A stretch of DNA of 64,000 bases from Paramecium pentaurelia (taxonomy: Eukaryota; Ciliophora; Oligohymenophorea; Peniculida; Parameciidae). This document shows, in pieces, positions 1-14,317 of the stretch. The stretch is from NCBI GenBank assembly GCA_905183005.1, contig CAJJDO010000066.1, positions 336,819 to 400,818 of the forward strand, written 5' to 3'. The position numbers and the translations under genes were made by a program. The notes beneath the pieces are model-generated. The model saw only the letters and a program-made list of their open reading frames with translations. It was not told the origin of the DNA and searched no databases. Numbering within the stretch: position 1 is the stretch's first letter; every line of letters begins with the position of its first letter.

Positions 1-446
1 GAATTGAGTGTTTTTATGATTATTTTTTCATTGTCATTGTCATTTTACTTTTCTTTTTTTTTTTACCTAAAGAATATCTGTAAAAATAGTTTCAAGGCTT
101 CTACATAAGATTATATAATAATGTTTAAAGTGACTTTTGCTCATTGTTGCATTTGCATAATTTATCAATTACTTTAAATTTTGAGCAAGTAGAGACAATT
201 ATTAATACTAATTCCTTATCATTGATATAATGATCAACTTGATATTCGATATCGTGTACTTCCCTTTCTCATTTACGCAATCCTCAGAGTTCTAATATTA
301 ATATTAATGATGTCAATTAACTCAATTATTAAATTTTGCTTCTAATTTTAAATAAAAAATGTGATGTATTAAAATTATGAAAATTATTAAATTTTTTTTG
401 ATTAATTTAACTGGAATTTTATATGAAATGACAAATAATACTTTTA
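1..446. other. AT-rich 5' flank of surface antigen A
   Basis: I see no coding sequence here. The stretch is AT-rich upstream DNA. Its last 45 bases match the flank of the second antigen gene and are listed separately. Confidence 0.6.
401..417 (+). promoter_or_regulatory. Conserved element upstream of antigen A
   Basis: The 17 bases ATTAATTTAACTGGAAT end 30 bases before the antigen A start codon. The same 17 bases lie upstream of antigen B on the other strand (31846-31862) at the same distance, while most of the bases between differ. The last bases before both ATGs (AATAATACTTTTA) are also shared. I infer a promoter or 5' leader element common to the two genes. Simple recent duplication is the alternative. 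Confidence 0.45.
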
Positions 447-3400
447 ATGAATAAATAATTCATCATATTTGCATTGTTGCTTGCCTTAGCAACATGTCAA
501 ACTTACAGTATAACATCTTGCACATGTGCATAGTTGTTATCAGAAGGAGATTGTATAAAAAATACTTAACTTGGATGTTCTTGGGATAGCACAAAGAAAT
601 CTTGTGCAGTTTCAACTACTCCCGTCACTCCAACAGTGACTTATGCAGCATATTGCGATTCTTTTGCAGAAGCTGATTGTCCAAAAGCTAAACCTTGCAC
701 AGATTGTGGTAGCTATGCTGCCTGTGCCTGGGTTGGAGGAAAATGCACACATTTCACAGGATGTACAGCCTTTGCAAAAACAACAGATCCTGAATGTTAA
801 GCAATTAGTAATAGATGTATTACAGATGGAACTCATTGTGTTGAACTTGATGCTTGTAGCACATACAAGAAACAACTTCCTTGTGTCAAAAACGCAGCTG
901 GAAGCTTATGCTATTGGGATACAACAAATAATACTTGTGTAGATGCTAATAATTGTGATAGATTACCAATTACATTTGTTACAGATAAAGAATGCAGAGA
1001 TGTGATATCAACTTGTACAACAAAGACTGGAGGTGGATGTGTTGATAGTGGAAATAATTGTAGTGATTAAACATTAGAAATTTAATGTGTTTGGAATAAA
1101 TTAAGATCAATGGCATGTTATTGGGATGGAGCAGCATGTAAAGATAGAATTTGTGATAATGCACCAACAACATTAACAACTGATGAAACATGTAAAACCT
1201 TTAGAACTGATGGAACATGTACAACTAAACCAAATGGAGGTTGTATTACTAGAACTACTTGTGCAGCTGCAACTATCTAAGCTGCTTGTATTAAGAATAG
1301 TTCAGGTGGTGATTGTTATTGGACTGGAACTGCTTGTGTTGATAAGATATGTACAAATGCCCCAACTACTATGACAACTAATTCAGCTTGTGCTGGATTT
1401 GTAACAGGATGTATTACTAAATCAGGTGGAGGTTGTGTATCTAATGGAGCTTGTTCAGCTGCAAATGTCTAAGCAGCTTGTGTTAAAAATTCATCAGGAA
1501 CTGATTGTATTTGGGATACAACATGCAAAGAAAAGACTTGTGCTAATGCACCAACAACTAATAATACTCATGAATTATGTTCATCATACTTATCTACATG
1601 TACTGTTAGAACAGGAGGTGGATGTCAACCTAGAACTTGTGCTAATGCTCCAACAACATTAACAACTAATGATGCATGTGAAGCATATTTACCAAATAAT
1701 AACTGTATAACAAAGACTGGAGGTGGATGTGTAACAAATACTACATGTTCAAATATCACTTTAGAAGCTGCTTGTATAAAGAATTCTTCTGGAGCTGCTT
1801 GTTTCTATGATACTGTAAGTTTAAGCTGTAAAGATAAGATTTGTACTAATGCTCCATCAACTAATATTACACATGATTTATGTGTTGCCTTTTTATCAAC
1901 TTGCACAGTAAATTCAACAAATGCTGGTTGTGTAGAGAAAACATGCGAAAATTCATTGGCATAAACAATTTGTGATAAAGATTTGAATAATAGAGCATGT
2001 ATTTGGAAAGGAAAATGCTATAAAAAAGAATGTGTATTAGCTTCATCAACCTCAGCAACCCATGCAGATTGTTAAAATTATGATTCTAGTTGTACCTTGA
2101 GTAATACTGGATCTGGATGTGTTCCCATACCCCTTAGATGTGAAGCCATTACAATTGAATCTGCATGTAATGTTAGATTATAAGTTACAAATGGAGTTAA
2201 ATCATACTAAGCATGTGGTTGGAATGGTTCATAATGTATTGATAAAGCTTGTTCAACTGCTCCTAGAACATCTACAACAACAACTGAATGTGGCAATTAC
2301 AAATCAGGTTGTGTTGCTAATAATCCAGTAAATGGATCAATTTCAGGATGCTAAGATTTACCAACAACTTGTGCTGCTAGAAGATCAATTGAAAATTGTG
2401 AAATTTCAAGAACTGGATTGCCAACATGTTTATGGAATACCACTACATCCACATGTGTTGAGAAGTCTTGTGCCACTGCTAGTGTTGCAGGATTACCAGG
2501 AGTACTAGTAACATTTAGTTTCAACAATTGCCAAAATTATTTATCAGTATGCACAGCAACTAATGCTTAAGGAGTATGTACAAATAATTCAAGGCCATGC
2601 ATTTCAAACAATGAATAAACAGGATGTGTTGTTAAACCCTCAAGTTGTTCAGGATTAAATTCTTAAAATTGTTAAGTTGGATCAAAAGCAAATGGAGATT
2701 GTTATTGGAATGGTAGTAGTTGTGTTGATAGAATTTGTACAAATATTTCTTCAAATACTCATATTGGTTGTTAAAATGTTTTGAATACATGCACAGTTAA
2801 TAATGGTAGAACAGCTTGTTAANAATGCACCAACAACTAATAATACTCATGAATTATGTTCATCATACTTATCTACATGTACTGTTAGAACAGGAGGTGG
2901 ATGTCAACCTAGAACTTGTGCTAATGCTCCAACAACATTAACAACTAATGATGCATGTGAAGCATATTTACCAAATAATAACTGTATAACAAAGACTGGA
3001 GGTGGATGTGTAACAAATACTACATGTTCAAATATCACTTTAGAAGCTGCTTGTATAAAGAATTCTTCTGGAGCTGCTTGTTTCTATGATACTGTAAGTT
3101 TAAGCTGTAAAGATAAGATTTGTACTAATGCTCCATCAACTAATATTACACATGATTTATGTGTTGCCTTTTTATCAACTTGCACAGTAAATTCAACAAA
3201 TGCTGGTTGTGTAGAGAAAACATGCGAAAATTCATTGGCATAAACAATTTGTGATAAAGATTTGAATAATAGAGCATGTATTTGGAAAGGAAAATGCTAT
3301 AAAAAAGAATGTGTATTAGCTTCATCAACCTCAGCAACCCATGCAGATTGTTAAAATTATGATTCTAGTTGTACCTTGAGTAATACTGGATCTGGATGTG

Positions 3401-6400
3401 TTCCCATACCCCTTAGATGTGAAGCCATTACAATTGAATCTGCATGTAATGTTAGATTATAAGTTACAAATGGAGTTAAATCATACTAAGCATGTGGTTG
3501 GAATGGTTCATAATGTATTGATAAAGCTTGTTCAACTGCTCCTAGAACATCTACAACAACAACTGAATGTGGCAATTACAAATCAGGTTGTGTTGCTAAT
3601 AATCCAGTAAATGGATCAATTTCAGGATGCTAAGATTTACCAACAACTTGTGCTGCTAGAAGATCAATTGAAAATTGTGAAATTTCAAGAACTGGATTGC
3701 CAACATGTTTATGGAATACCACTACATCCACATGTGTTGAGAAGTCTTGTGCCACTGCTAGTGTTGCAGGATTACCAGGAGTACTAGTAACATTTAGTTT
3801 CAACAATTGCCAAAATTATTTATCAGTATGCACAGCAACTAATGCTTAAGGAGTATGTACAAATAATTCAAGGCCATGCATTTCAAACAATGAATAAACA
3901 GGATGTGTTGTTAAACCCTCAAGTTGTTCAGGATTAAATTCTTAAAATTGTTAAGTTGGATCAAAAGCAAATGGAGATTGTTATTGGAATGGTAGTAGTT
4001 GTGTTGATAGAATTTGTACAAATATTTCTTCAAATACTCATATTGGTTGTTAAAATGTTTTGAATACATGCACAGTTAATAATGGTAGAACAGCTTGTTA
4101 AGCATTAGCTACTGCTTGTACTTCTTATGGATCAGCTGAAAATTGTGTAAAAATTGCTAGTGGAAAAAGTTGCATATGGACTGGATCAGCTTGTAGAAAT
4201 GCAACTTGTGCAGATGCATCAGATAGTGCTGATTTTGATGATGATTCAGAGTGTTCAGGTTATCAAACACCAAGCGAAACATGTACAGTTTTATATAAAA
4301 CTGGAGGATTAGGATGTGTGACAAGATCAGCTAATTGCAGCGACTATGCATCAGAAGCTTAATGTGTGAGAACTTTAACAGCCAACTCAAATGATTGTAC
4401 TTGGAAATCTGAATATGAAAAATGCTTTTCTAATACATATCTTCAAGGTGCATGCTCGACCTTTACAGGAAACAAAACTTAATGTGAATCTATTAAAACA
4501 GGTTGTACCAATACAGTAAGTGCTACGTCATCAGATGCTTGCACTTTTTCTTGTGCTTTAATCACTGGATTAAGTACTCCAAATAACACTCACTAATATT
4601 GTTAAGGATAAAGTGCTACTTGCACTCTTGATTAAGCAGGAACTGCATGTTAAGCAGTATAAGCTACTTGTGCTGCATATGGAGCAACATAAACTAGTTG
4701 TTCATTCAGAACTGATGGTTTGTAATGTCATTGGAATGGTACTGCATGTGTTGATATTACATCAGCTAATTGTAATCTCATTACCGGATTGTCTGGTGGA
4801 ACTGCAGTTTAAGCAACTTGTTAGGCGTATAGTACTGCCTGTCATATTAATGGTACTCCAGATGGATGCTAAGCATTATAAGCTACTTGCGTTGGATATG
4901 CAACAACAGAAGCAAATTGTACAAAAAGAACTGATGGTTTGAAATGTCATTTTGATGGTACTAATTGCTTAGATATTGCATCAGCCAATTGTAATCTTAT
5001 TACCGGATTGTCTGGCGCAACAGCTAATCATGCACATTGTTAAGGATATAGTGCCACTTGCACTCTTGATAAAGCAGGAACTGCATGTTAAGCAGTATAA
5101 GCTACTTGTGCTGCATATGCTGGAACAGAAGCAGATTGTTCATTCAGAACTGATGGTTTGTAATGTCATTGGAATGGTACTGCATGTGTTGATATTACAT
5201 CAGCTAATTGTAATCTTATTACCGGATTGTCTGGTGCAGCTGCAGTTTAAGCAACTTGTTAGGCGTATAGTACTGCCTGTCATATTAATGGTACTCCAGA
5301 TGGATGCTAAGCATTATAAGCTACTTGTACTGTATATGCTGGAACAGAAGCAAATTGTACCAAAAGAGCTGATGGTTTGAAATGTCATTGGAATGGTACT
5401 GCATGTGTTGATATTACATCAGCTAATTGTAATCTAATTACCGGATTGTCTGGTGCAGCTGCAGTTTAAGCAACTTGTTAAGCATATAGTACTGCCTGTC
5501 ATATTAATATTGCTTTAAATGCATGCATTGCCTTTTCTACATGTGAAGCACTCACAGGTTCTGGCTTAACTTGGTCTACTTGTTAACGTTATAGTGCTAC
5601 ATGTAGTGTTAGAAGAGATGGAAACGGTTGCATAACAATACAACCATAATGTTCTGGGTACTCAACAATAACCAGTTGTTATAGATCAACTGCTGGATAT
5701 TGTACTGCTAATAGCGGTGATTCCTCCTGCCAATCCATAACAGCTTCAACTACTTGTGAGGCAATAAAATTAGGAACATTTACTTTTGATGACACAATAT
5801 GCAATGAATTGAAAACTGGTTGTATAGCATAAGGAACTACAGGATGCTAAACCAAGACATGTGCTAATAAAACAACACCATTTACTCATTTAGCTTGTAA
5901 TACTTGGTTGAATACTTGTACTGCCAATGCTGCTATATCACCAACTGCTTGCGCAACTTTGCCATCCACCTGTGCCAGTTAAACTGCAGCAACATGTGTT
6001 TGGGCTGTTGAAGGTGAATGTGTTGTCTCAGGAACATCTTGCGTTAGAAAGACATGCGATACAGCTGCCGCAGATTCAAGTTTTGATACACATGCTGATT
6101 GTATTGGATATCTATCTACATGCACAGTTGCAAGATTAGGAGGTTGTTAACCAAGAGCTGCTTGTTCAACATATAAATCAAGTAATTAATGTAAATTTAA
6201 TACAACTGGTGGAAAGTGTTTCTGGAATGCAACAAATAAGACTTGTGTTGATTTGAATTGTGGTAATATTGAAGCAACATCTTCATACGATAGTCATTCT
6301 GAATGTGTAGCAGTTGATGCAACACTATTATGTACAGTAAGAGCTACAAATGGAGCAGCTGCCCCTGGTTGTATGGCTAGAGGAGCCTGCAGTTCTTATT

Positions 6401-8937
6401 AAATTGAGGATTAATGCAAAACTAATTCAAGTGGAGGTGTTTGCGTTTGGAACACAAATTTAGCCTAAGCAGTATGTTAAGATAAATCATGCACGACTGC
6501 CCCAACTGCAACAGCAACCCACGCTGATTGTGATTCCTATTTTTCGACCAACACTATTAGATGCACAGTAGTTGCCACACCAGATGCTAATGGTGGTGCA
6601 CCAGTTCTAGGAGGTTGTCAATAAACAGCAGCCTGTGCCACATATATCCATTAAGAATAATGCAGATTCAATGCTTCTGGAGAACTTTGTGGATGGAATG
6701 GCACATTATGTGCAGATAAGTCATGTGCTACTGCACCTGCAACTGCTGATTATGATGATAATGATAAATGCAGAGCTTATTTCAATAATAAATGTACAGT
6801 TGCAGAATCAGGATAAGGATGTGTTGATGTACCAGATACATGTGAAACTATGGTAGAAAAATAATGTGTTACTGATAAATCTGGTAGATTATGCTATTGG
6901 AATGGTACAGGTTGTATTACAAGATCTTGTGATAATGCTCCAGAAGCAACAGTATCTGCAGAAGAATGTAATACTTATTTATCTGGATGCACTTTAGATG
7001 CATTAGTAAAATGTAAGACAAAAGTTTGTGAAGATTTTGCTTTTGCCACTGATGCTTTATGTAGATAAGCTTTAAGCACATGTACAACAAATGGAACAAA
7101 TTGTATCACAAGAGGAACCTGCTTTTAAGCAATGAGCTAAGCTGGTTGTGTTACTTCAGCAACAAATCAATAATGTGAATGGATGCCAGCTGTTGGCAGT
7201 AATTAAGCCTATTGTACAGTGAAAACATGTAATACTGCCCCAGTTACTTTAACTTCTGAAGCAGCTTGTGCAGGTTATTTCACTAATTGTACTACAAAGA
7301 ATGGAGGTGGATGTGTTACTAAATCAACTTGTGCAGCTGTTACTATTGATGCTGCTTGTACAACTGCTCTTAATGGAACTATTTGTGCTTGGGATAGTGC
7401 ATAAAATAAATGTAGAGACAAAGATTGCTAAGATTTTAGTGGAACTACTCATGCTGCATGTTAAGGTTAAAGAGCTGGATGTACTGCTGGAGCTAATGGA
7501 AAATGTGCTCGAGTTTAAAATTGCGAACAAACTACATTAAGAAGTGCATGTATTGAAGGAACAAATGGACCATGTTTATGGGTTAATGATTTCGTTAATA
7601 CTGATGGATCAACTGGAGCTTGCTTTAGATATACTTCATGCAAGAGTTTGACTTGGAATTCTGATAGATAATGTAAATGGCTAAGTAATTAATGTACAAC
7701 AAATGGATCTAATTGTGTTGGTATTACTTTATGTTCTGAAACTAATACTGATGGTGGATGTGTCACAGGATATGATGGAGCTTGTATATAATCAGTACCA
7801 GCTTTGAATTCTGCAGATCCAAAGGTTTGTAAACCATATACATCTTGTGCTGATGCTTTCTATACAACTCATTCCGATTGCTAAATTGCTAGTAGTAAAT
7901 GTACAACAAATGGAACTACTGGTTGTATTGCATTAGGTGCTTGCTCATCTTATACTTCATAAGCAGGATGCGTTTTCAATGATAAGGGAGCTGTTTATAC
8001 ATCTGGAGTCATCACTTCAACTGGTATTTGTACATGGGATGCAACAGCTAGTAGTTGCAGAGATTAATCATGTGCTGATTTGACTGGAACAAACCATGCA
8101 GCATGTTCTTCATAATTATCAACATGTACTTCTGATGGAACAACATGTTTAGTCAAAGGAGCATGTTCATCATATGCAACTTAAACTGCCTGCACAACTG
8201 CTATTGGATCTGATGGTGTATGCTATTGGGAACTTGCATCTGCTACAAATAATAATACTGCTAAATGTAGATTATTAGCTTGTGCTGATATTCAAAATGG
8301 TACAGCAACAAATGTTTGTTCAGTAGCCTTGTCATCATGTGTATCAGATGGAACAGCTTGTATTACAAAAGCTAATTGCTCAACTTATAAAACTAAGACA
8401 GCATGTAATTCAGGTGGATTAGATGGTATTTGTGTATTCACTTAATCAACTGCTACAGGAGCTGTTGCAGGTACTGGAACTTGTGCATTAATGACAGCAT
8501 GTACTACTGCTAATAATGATTAAACAGCTTGTTAATAAGCTAGAGATAGATGTTCATGGACTGCAGCATCAGGAACTGGTGCAACTGCTGTTGCTAGTAA
8601 ATGTGCAACTCATACTTGTGCTACAAATTAAGCAACAAATGGAGCTTGTACAAGATTTTTGAATTGGGATAGAAAGACTTAATAAGTTTGTACTCTTGTT
8701 AGTGGAACATGCACAGCCACAGATCCATCAACTTTATCATCAAATGATTGTTTCTTGGTTTCTGGATATACATATACATGGAATGCATCAACAAGCAAAT
8801 GTGGAGTTTGCACTGCACCTGTTGTTTAACCAAATAATACAGATAATAATACAAACAATACAAATAATTAAACAACAACCGATTCAGGATATATTCTTGG
8901 ATTATCAACAATCATTTTGGGATATCTCATGTTCTGA
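447..8937 (+). CDS. Paramecium surface (immobilization) antigen A, cysteine-rich, GPI-anchored
   Basis: This would be the main protein of the cell and ciliary surface coat, the class whose members are expressed one at a time as serotypes. Read with TAA/TAG as Gln, it starts with a signal peptide (MNKQFIIFALLLALATC). It continues with periodic cysteines, about eight per 70-75 residues, typical of this family. It ends in an Asn/Thr-rich stretch and a hydrophobic tail (ILGLSTIILGYLMF) before TGA, which fits a GPI-attachment signal. Residues 1-366 lie in one frame. At 2823 a single N and a repeated 1278-bp segment shift the frame by one. Removing 1279 bases gives 7212 nt, or 2403 residues, the usual family size. 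The middle has 73-residue tandem repeats. I cannot assign a serotype letter. Confidence 0.93.
1545..4101. repeat. Direct 1278-bp duplication around a single N (assembly artefact in antigen A)
   Basis: Bases 1545-2822 and 2824-4101 read the same, separated only by the N at 2823. The duplication breaks the antigen reading frame (offset 1279, not a multiple of 3). Removing one copy restores a frame through to the GPI tail. Overlapping contig ends that were not merged explain this better than a biological duplication. Confidence 0.85.
4601..5540 (+). repeat. 219-bp (73-residue) tandem repeats in the middle of antigen A
   Basis: The repeated Cys-Gln-Gly/Ala-Tyr-Ser motif recurs at 4601, 4820, 5039, 5258 and 5477, exactly 219 bases apart. 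Units alternate between two subtypes (Thr-Leu-Asp versus His-Ile-Asn after the second Cys), so a 438-bp higher-order period is visible. Each unit ends near Asn-Cys-Asn-Leu-Ile-Thr-Gly-Leu-Ser-Gly. Central near-perfect repeats are a known feature of these antigens. Confidence 0.85.
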
Positions 8938-9524
8938 TGAGAATGATTTTTTACATTTATATAGGGAAAAATTATTATTAATTAAAAAAAAATTTTTTCT
9001 GATTCTTTATCAATTAGTATTGATTAAAAATAATACTTATTGATAGAATATATTTAAATAGTAGAATCATAAATAAAATTTAATTATAAATTTAATATAT
9101 TTTTTTAAAGTTATAATTTGATTATTTATTTATTACATAGATGAACAAATATTAAAAATAATTCCAATAAAGTTATTGATTAATATGCCTATTGATAATA
9201 GTTGTTTTAAGATTGACGGATAAAAATATTTTAAATATGTATAGTTATATATTCTTGATAATTTGCATGATTTATAAATTGAATATGAAGTCCCCTTGAA
9301 ATATTATTATGCTATATTATTATAAACATAAAATTTAATATATATTAAAACCATCAATCAGATTGAATTATAAGCTTTAATAATTTATATGGAATAGAAA
9401 TGGATGATTAAAGAATATCAATCAACCTGTTTTGAATATAAATTGTATAATAAGAATAAGCTATAAAGCAAGAGAGCTATTTTTTGATAATAATAATATT
9501 AAATTATATAAAAATAAATTAAAT
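8938..9524. other. Intergenic, antigen A 3' side to Rab gene
   Basis: There is no gene here. The first 55-60 bases after the antigen stop match the corresponding bases after antigen B on the opposite strand (about 23800-23860). The rest is AT-rich with nothing I can assign. Confidence 0.5.
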
Positions 9525-10254
9525 ATGATGGATGATGAATTTAGTTATTTGTTCAAAATTATATTGATTGGTAATGTCAATAATTAATGGTTAGGTGATT
9601 CTGGAGTGGGGAAGACTAACTTATTCAATAGATTGTAAAATAAGGATTTTTAATATGATACTCGACCAACTATAGGCGTAGAATTTCTAAATAAAACGGT
9701 GAGATAGGATGGGAATTTGATAAAGTGTTAGATATGGGATACAGCAGGATAAGAGAAGTAAGTGATATTGAAATAATTATTAGATTTAGAGCAATAACTA
9801 GTGCTTATTATAGGGGAGCAAAGGGAGTATTCGTTTGTTATGATGTAACAAAATAGGGAACATATGAATCAACATTAAGATGGATGAGTGAAATAAAGTA
9901 ATATGGGGATCCTGAAATAGTAATAATGTTGGTAGGCAACAAAATAGATTTGGCAGAATAGAGAGTATTTGTATATAATTGATGAAGATTGTAAGGACTG
10001 ATGAAGTATCTTAATTCTGTGAGTAAAATAAGGTAGGATATATAGAGACATCAGCACTTAATAATACAAATGTAGATATAGCATTCAATCAGATGGTTAC
10101 AGGTGAATAATTAATTTTAATTAATATAGAAATATATAAAATTGTATCAGCATAGAAACCAATAAGTTAGACTTAATTAGGAATCAATGATGTTTATGTG
10201 TTAAAGAAGGAAACATAACCAGAATCATCTAAAAAGAAGAAATAATGCTGTTGA
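9525..10254 (+). CDS. Rab-family small GTPase (Rab11-like)
   Basis: A GTP-binding switch that directs membrane traffic. The exons are 9525-9570, 9595-9757, 9784-9964, 9988-10102 and 10130-10254. The introns are 24, 26, 23 and 27 nt, all GT...AG. The spliced length is 630 nt, 209 residues. The P-loop GDSGVGKT is restored only by removing intron 1. Switch I is PTIGVEF, switch II WDTAGQEKF (intron 2 splits the Glu-Lys region), the guanine-binding motif is NKID and the last box ETSAL. The C-terminus is Lys-rich and ends in Cys-Cys, as expected for double geranylgeranylation. The N-terminal DDEFSYLFKIILIGDSG resembles Rab11 proteins; the subfamily is an inference. There are two possible in-frame ATGs (9525, 9528). 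Confidence 0.92.
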
Positions 10255-10299
10255 ATAATATTCACTACTCAATTATTGAATTATAAATATCTTTTCAAT

Positions 10300-11880
10300 T
10301 TAGCATAAAATCCTTCTTTATTTTGTTCTGTATTAGTAATTATATATTTTAAATTGTGTGTGCAATTCTAAAAGAATTCCTCAAATTGGTAAGAAATAAA
10401 AATATCTCTTAAAATTTAGACTCCTTCTTTATCATAAATATTGATGAAAACCTTTATAAATTTCAGTAGATATGATAAAAGTATGGTTTATCATAACAAT
10501 CAGGACGATTAGTAACATTCATTTTATCGTATAAAAAATACTATCTTTGTTATTCTGTAAATTCTAATTATGTATTATAAACGTATACTTTATTTGTATT
10601 TGTTTCATTCGATCAAAAATCTTTAATTCTAGGCCATTTCCATATAAATTCTTTCTTACACCTTCAAACAAATATTCGATTTATAATTGAATTCTCTCAT
10701 AAATCTATTGATTTTATTCGTTTCCATTAATCATCATCAGATTTAAGAGTATTTCAAGTAAATATCTAATTATTATGATAAAGTATAATGATAGATCTTA
10801 GATTCAATAAATATTTGCATTTGTCAATTTTACCAATTATTCATAAAATTTTCATTCTTGAATTCATTTTAATAAAGCATTTAAAAATTTCCATAACTGT
10901 TGAAGAACTTTACTTTCCTTTGTTAATAATATTATATAATGTTTCAGTCAAAATGGGTCCTACAGAGAAAAAGTCTTTATTCATTTAAAATGATAATTTT
11001 ATTAGTTTCTTTCTATTACCCTAATGTTAAATTTATTCTTGAAGTATTGATTCGAATAATTATTTAATTAATCCATTTTTAAATAGTTAATTCCATCCAA
11101 ATATTTACTTGTGATCTACTTTCAATAATTTATCTAATAATTATTTTAATTATTCAGCGAATGGTAATTAAATTAATGATTAATTGATCATTTCCTATAC
11201 CATTTCTAATTTAGCTTCATGCTTATTCTTCTTAGCTTATATATTGATTTCTTATTAATTTATATTCAATATTTAATTTTTGAAAATATAATATAAAGTT
11301 GCTCCCATAAACCATAAATCGCATTTCTCTTAGAATCCAACATTAACAAATACAGAATGGGATCCATATATTCAGGAGAACCATCCAATTAAGTTTTGGG
11401 AGTTGGAATTTGATTATCATATCAGAGATTTTACTTTTCCTAAAATCTATTATCCTAATCATATTATCATTGCCTATCATTTAATTTTCTGGTATGATAA
11501 GGATAAGCAAATTTATTAAATAAATATTAAGATCATTTAACTGTATCTCAATGTGAGAAATATAAATCCATAATATTTAAATCTTCAGTTCTGGATTTAT
11601 GCACTTACAATCTATGTAAAGATTTTCAATCTAATATTAAATAAGATCTTTTGGACAATACTCTAAAAGTGTGACTCTATTTGCATTCCATTCAAGATTA
11701 TCTATTAATTTTATGATTTAACCATGTAAACATTATTATTTATTTTTCTTGAAAACCTTCATTGCATACAAATTCAAATCTTTACTACATGTAAATATTT
11801 CACATTTCGTTCCTGACTTTCTAGGATATGGTTCTTATTGATAAAATTTGGTAACATTATTTGATCCATATATAAAAATA
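10300..11880 (-). pseudogene. Decayed protein kinase
   Basis: Kinase signatures appear in order on the minus strand but in different frames. The ATP-binding lysine region (LYAMKVFKK) and a hinge-like LLEYCPKDL come first. Next is PENQMI...IRIIDFRKSK, where the DFG glycine is Arg and no HRD is seen. Then GSPEYMDP appears in a second frame and KCDLWFMGATLYY in a third, followed by a helical C-terminal part that crosses at least one more in-frame TGA. I could not find short introns that would join these frames. A pseudogene fits best; sequencing errors in a pseudokinase gene are possible. Confidence 0.6.
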
Positions 11881-12652
11881 GTTGTTTATTCGAAATTATA
11901 TTTATGATAATATTAATTATTATTTATTACATATATCAACTATAATAAATTTAATATATTTTATATAATTTAGCAAATACTTTCAATTATTGTTTGAGTC
12001 TACTTTTCGAATTATAAAATTATTTGTCTATCTGTACAATTTTGTAAATTAAATTTACAAATGCATTAAATACTTTTTATTTTATACAAAAATATAAATA
12101 TTTACACAATGTTATTGTAATCTTATAAGTTTTCGAATCAACAGGAAACAAAATAACTAACATGAACTAATCTAATTTAAAATTTTATAGATTTCAAGAA
12201 TAATCAACTTTCTTTTTTATAATTGCATTTATTTAAAATCATGATATATATATAATTAATTCTAATCAATTTACTTATTTAATGAATATGATAGGTTATT
12301 GATCTCCACAATTATTTCAAAATTTAAATAATTACAACAGTGTGTACATAAGTGATTCTTTCAATATTCTTTTCAAATGTTCTTTAAGTGTTATATGTTA
12401 TATTTCAATCATTATTACAATCTCTTTTTTATTTTATCACTAATATCAGATTTTATTTGTTAGAAACAATATTATTTCCTACTCTCTTCATGGATAATTT
12501 TAATAAATCATTACAATATAATATATCTTATTTTATTAGTAATTTTAATTATTTATCTATTTCTACTCCAAAATTCATAGTAATACAATATTATTAAATT
12601 TTCTTTTATAAATTACTTAAATATTCTCCTGTTGATTCAAAAATTAAATTAA
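11881..12652. other. AT-rich intergenic, partly inside the duplicated PP2A segment
   Basis: I see no gene. From 12037 on, the sequence is repeated at 13178-13793, so only one of the two copies is likely to exist in the genome. Confidence 0.5.
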
Positions 12653-14317
12653 ATGTCTTCTAAAATTACAACCCCAGAGGCAAATAATCTTGATAATTAG
12701 ATATAACATTTATACTAATGCAAGCCTCTTCCTGAATAAGATGTCAAACTATTATGTGAAAAGGTTTAATTTTTTAATAATTTATATTTTCTTTTATAGG
12801 CAAAAGAAGTTTTAATTGAAGAATCAAATGTATAACCTGTCAGAGCTCCAGTGATCATATGTGGTGACATTCATGGTCAATTCCATGATCTGATGGAATT
12901 ATTCAAAATAGGTGGTAAAGCACCAGTAATGAATCATTTTCAATTAAGGATACAAATTATTTATTCATGGGTGATTATGTAGATAGAGGACATCATTCAG
13001 TTGAATGTGTTACTTTATTAGTCTTATTGAAAGTATTATACATATAATAATAATTAGATTCGTCATAGAGATAGAATTACAATCTTAAGAGGAAATCATG
13101 AATCAAGATAAATAACATAAGTTTATGGTTTCTATGATGAATGTTCAAGAAAGTATGGTAATAGTAATGTATGGAANCAATTTTGTAAATTAAATTTACA
13201 AATGCATTAAATACTTTTTATTTTATACAAAAATATAAATATTTACACAATGTTATTGTAATCTTATAAGTTTTCGAATCAACAGGAAACAAAATAACTA
13301 ACATGAACTAATCTAATTTAAAATTTTATAGATTTCAAGAATAATCAACTTTCTTTTTTATAATTGCATTTATTTAAAATCATGATATATATATAATTAA
13401 TTCTAATCAATTTACTTATTTAATGAATATGATAGGTTATTGATCTCCACAATTATTTCAAAATTTAAATAATTACAACAGTGTGTACATAAGTGATTCT
13501 TTCAATATTCTTTTCAAATGTTCTTTAAGTGTTATATGTTATATTTCAATCATTATTACAATCTCTTTTTTATTTTATCACTAATATCAGATTTTATTTG
13601 TTAGAAACAATATTATTTCCTACTCTCTTCATGGATAATTTTAATAAATCATTACAATATAATATATCTTATTTTATTAGTAATTTTAATTATTTATCTA
13701 TTTCTACTCCAAAATTCATAGTAATACAATATTATTAAATTTTCTTTTATAAATTACTTAAATATTCTCCTGTTGATTCAAAAATTAAATTAAATGTCTT
13801 CTAAAATTACAACCCCAGAGGCAAATAATCTTGATAATTAGATATAACATTTATACTAATGCAAGCCTCTTCCTGAATAAGATGTCAAACTATTATGTGA
13901 AAAGGTTTAATTTTTTAATAATTTATATTTTCTTTTATAGGCAAAAGAAGTTTTAATTGAAGAATCAAATGTATAACCTGTCAGAGCTCCAGTGATCATA
14001 TGTGGTGACATTCATGGTCAATTCCATGATCTGATGGAATTATTCAAAATAGGTGGTAAAGCACCAGTAATGAATCATTTTCAATTAAGGATACAAATTA
14101 TTTATTCATGGGTGATTATGTAGATAGAGGACATCATTCAGTTGAATGTGTTACTTTATTAGTCTTATTGAAAGTATTATACATATAATAATAATTAGAT
14201 TCGTCATAGAGATAGAATTACAATCTTAAGAGGAAATCATGAATCAAGATAAATAACATAAGTTTATGGTTTCTATGATGAATGTTCAAGAAAGTATGGT
14301 AATAGTAATGTATGGAA
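12037..14317. repeat. Direct 1140-bp duplication around a single N (assembly artefact at PP2A)
   Basis: Bases 12037-13176 recur as 13178-14317 (offset 1141) with the N at 13177 between them. The copy includes non-coding DNA and the first half of the PP2A gene and ends in the middle of a codon. That is the shape of an unmerged contig overlap. Confidence 0.85.
12653..13176 (+). pseudogene. Truncated first copy of the PP2A gene (probably an assembly duplicate)
   Basis: It has the same start codon, the same first three introns and the same residues as the complete gene at 13794. It stops at the N after the codons for Asn-Val-Trp. No degenerate positions were noticed. It should not be counted as a second gene. 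Confidence 0.8.

Noticed and set aside
12388..13738. Duplicate 69-residue hydrophobic reading frame (12388-12597 and 13529-13738)
   Set aside because: It lies in AT-rich non-coding DNA and is doubled only because of the assembly overlap.
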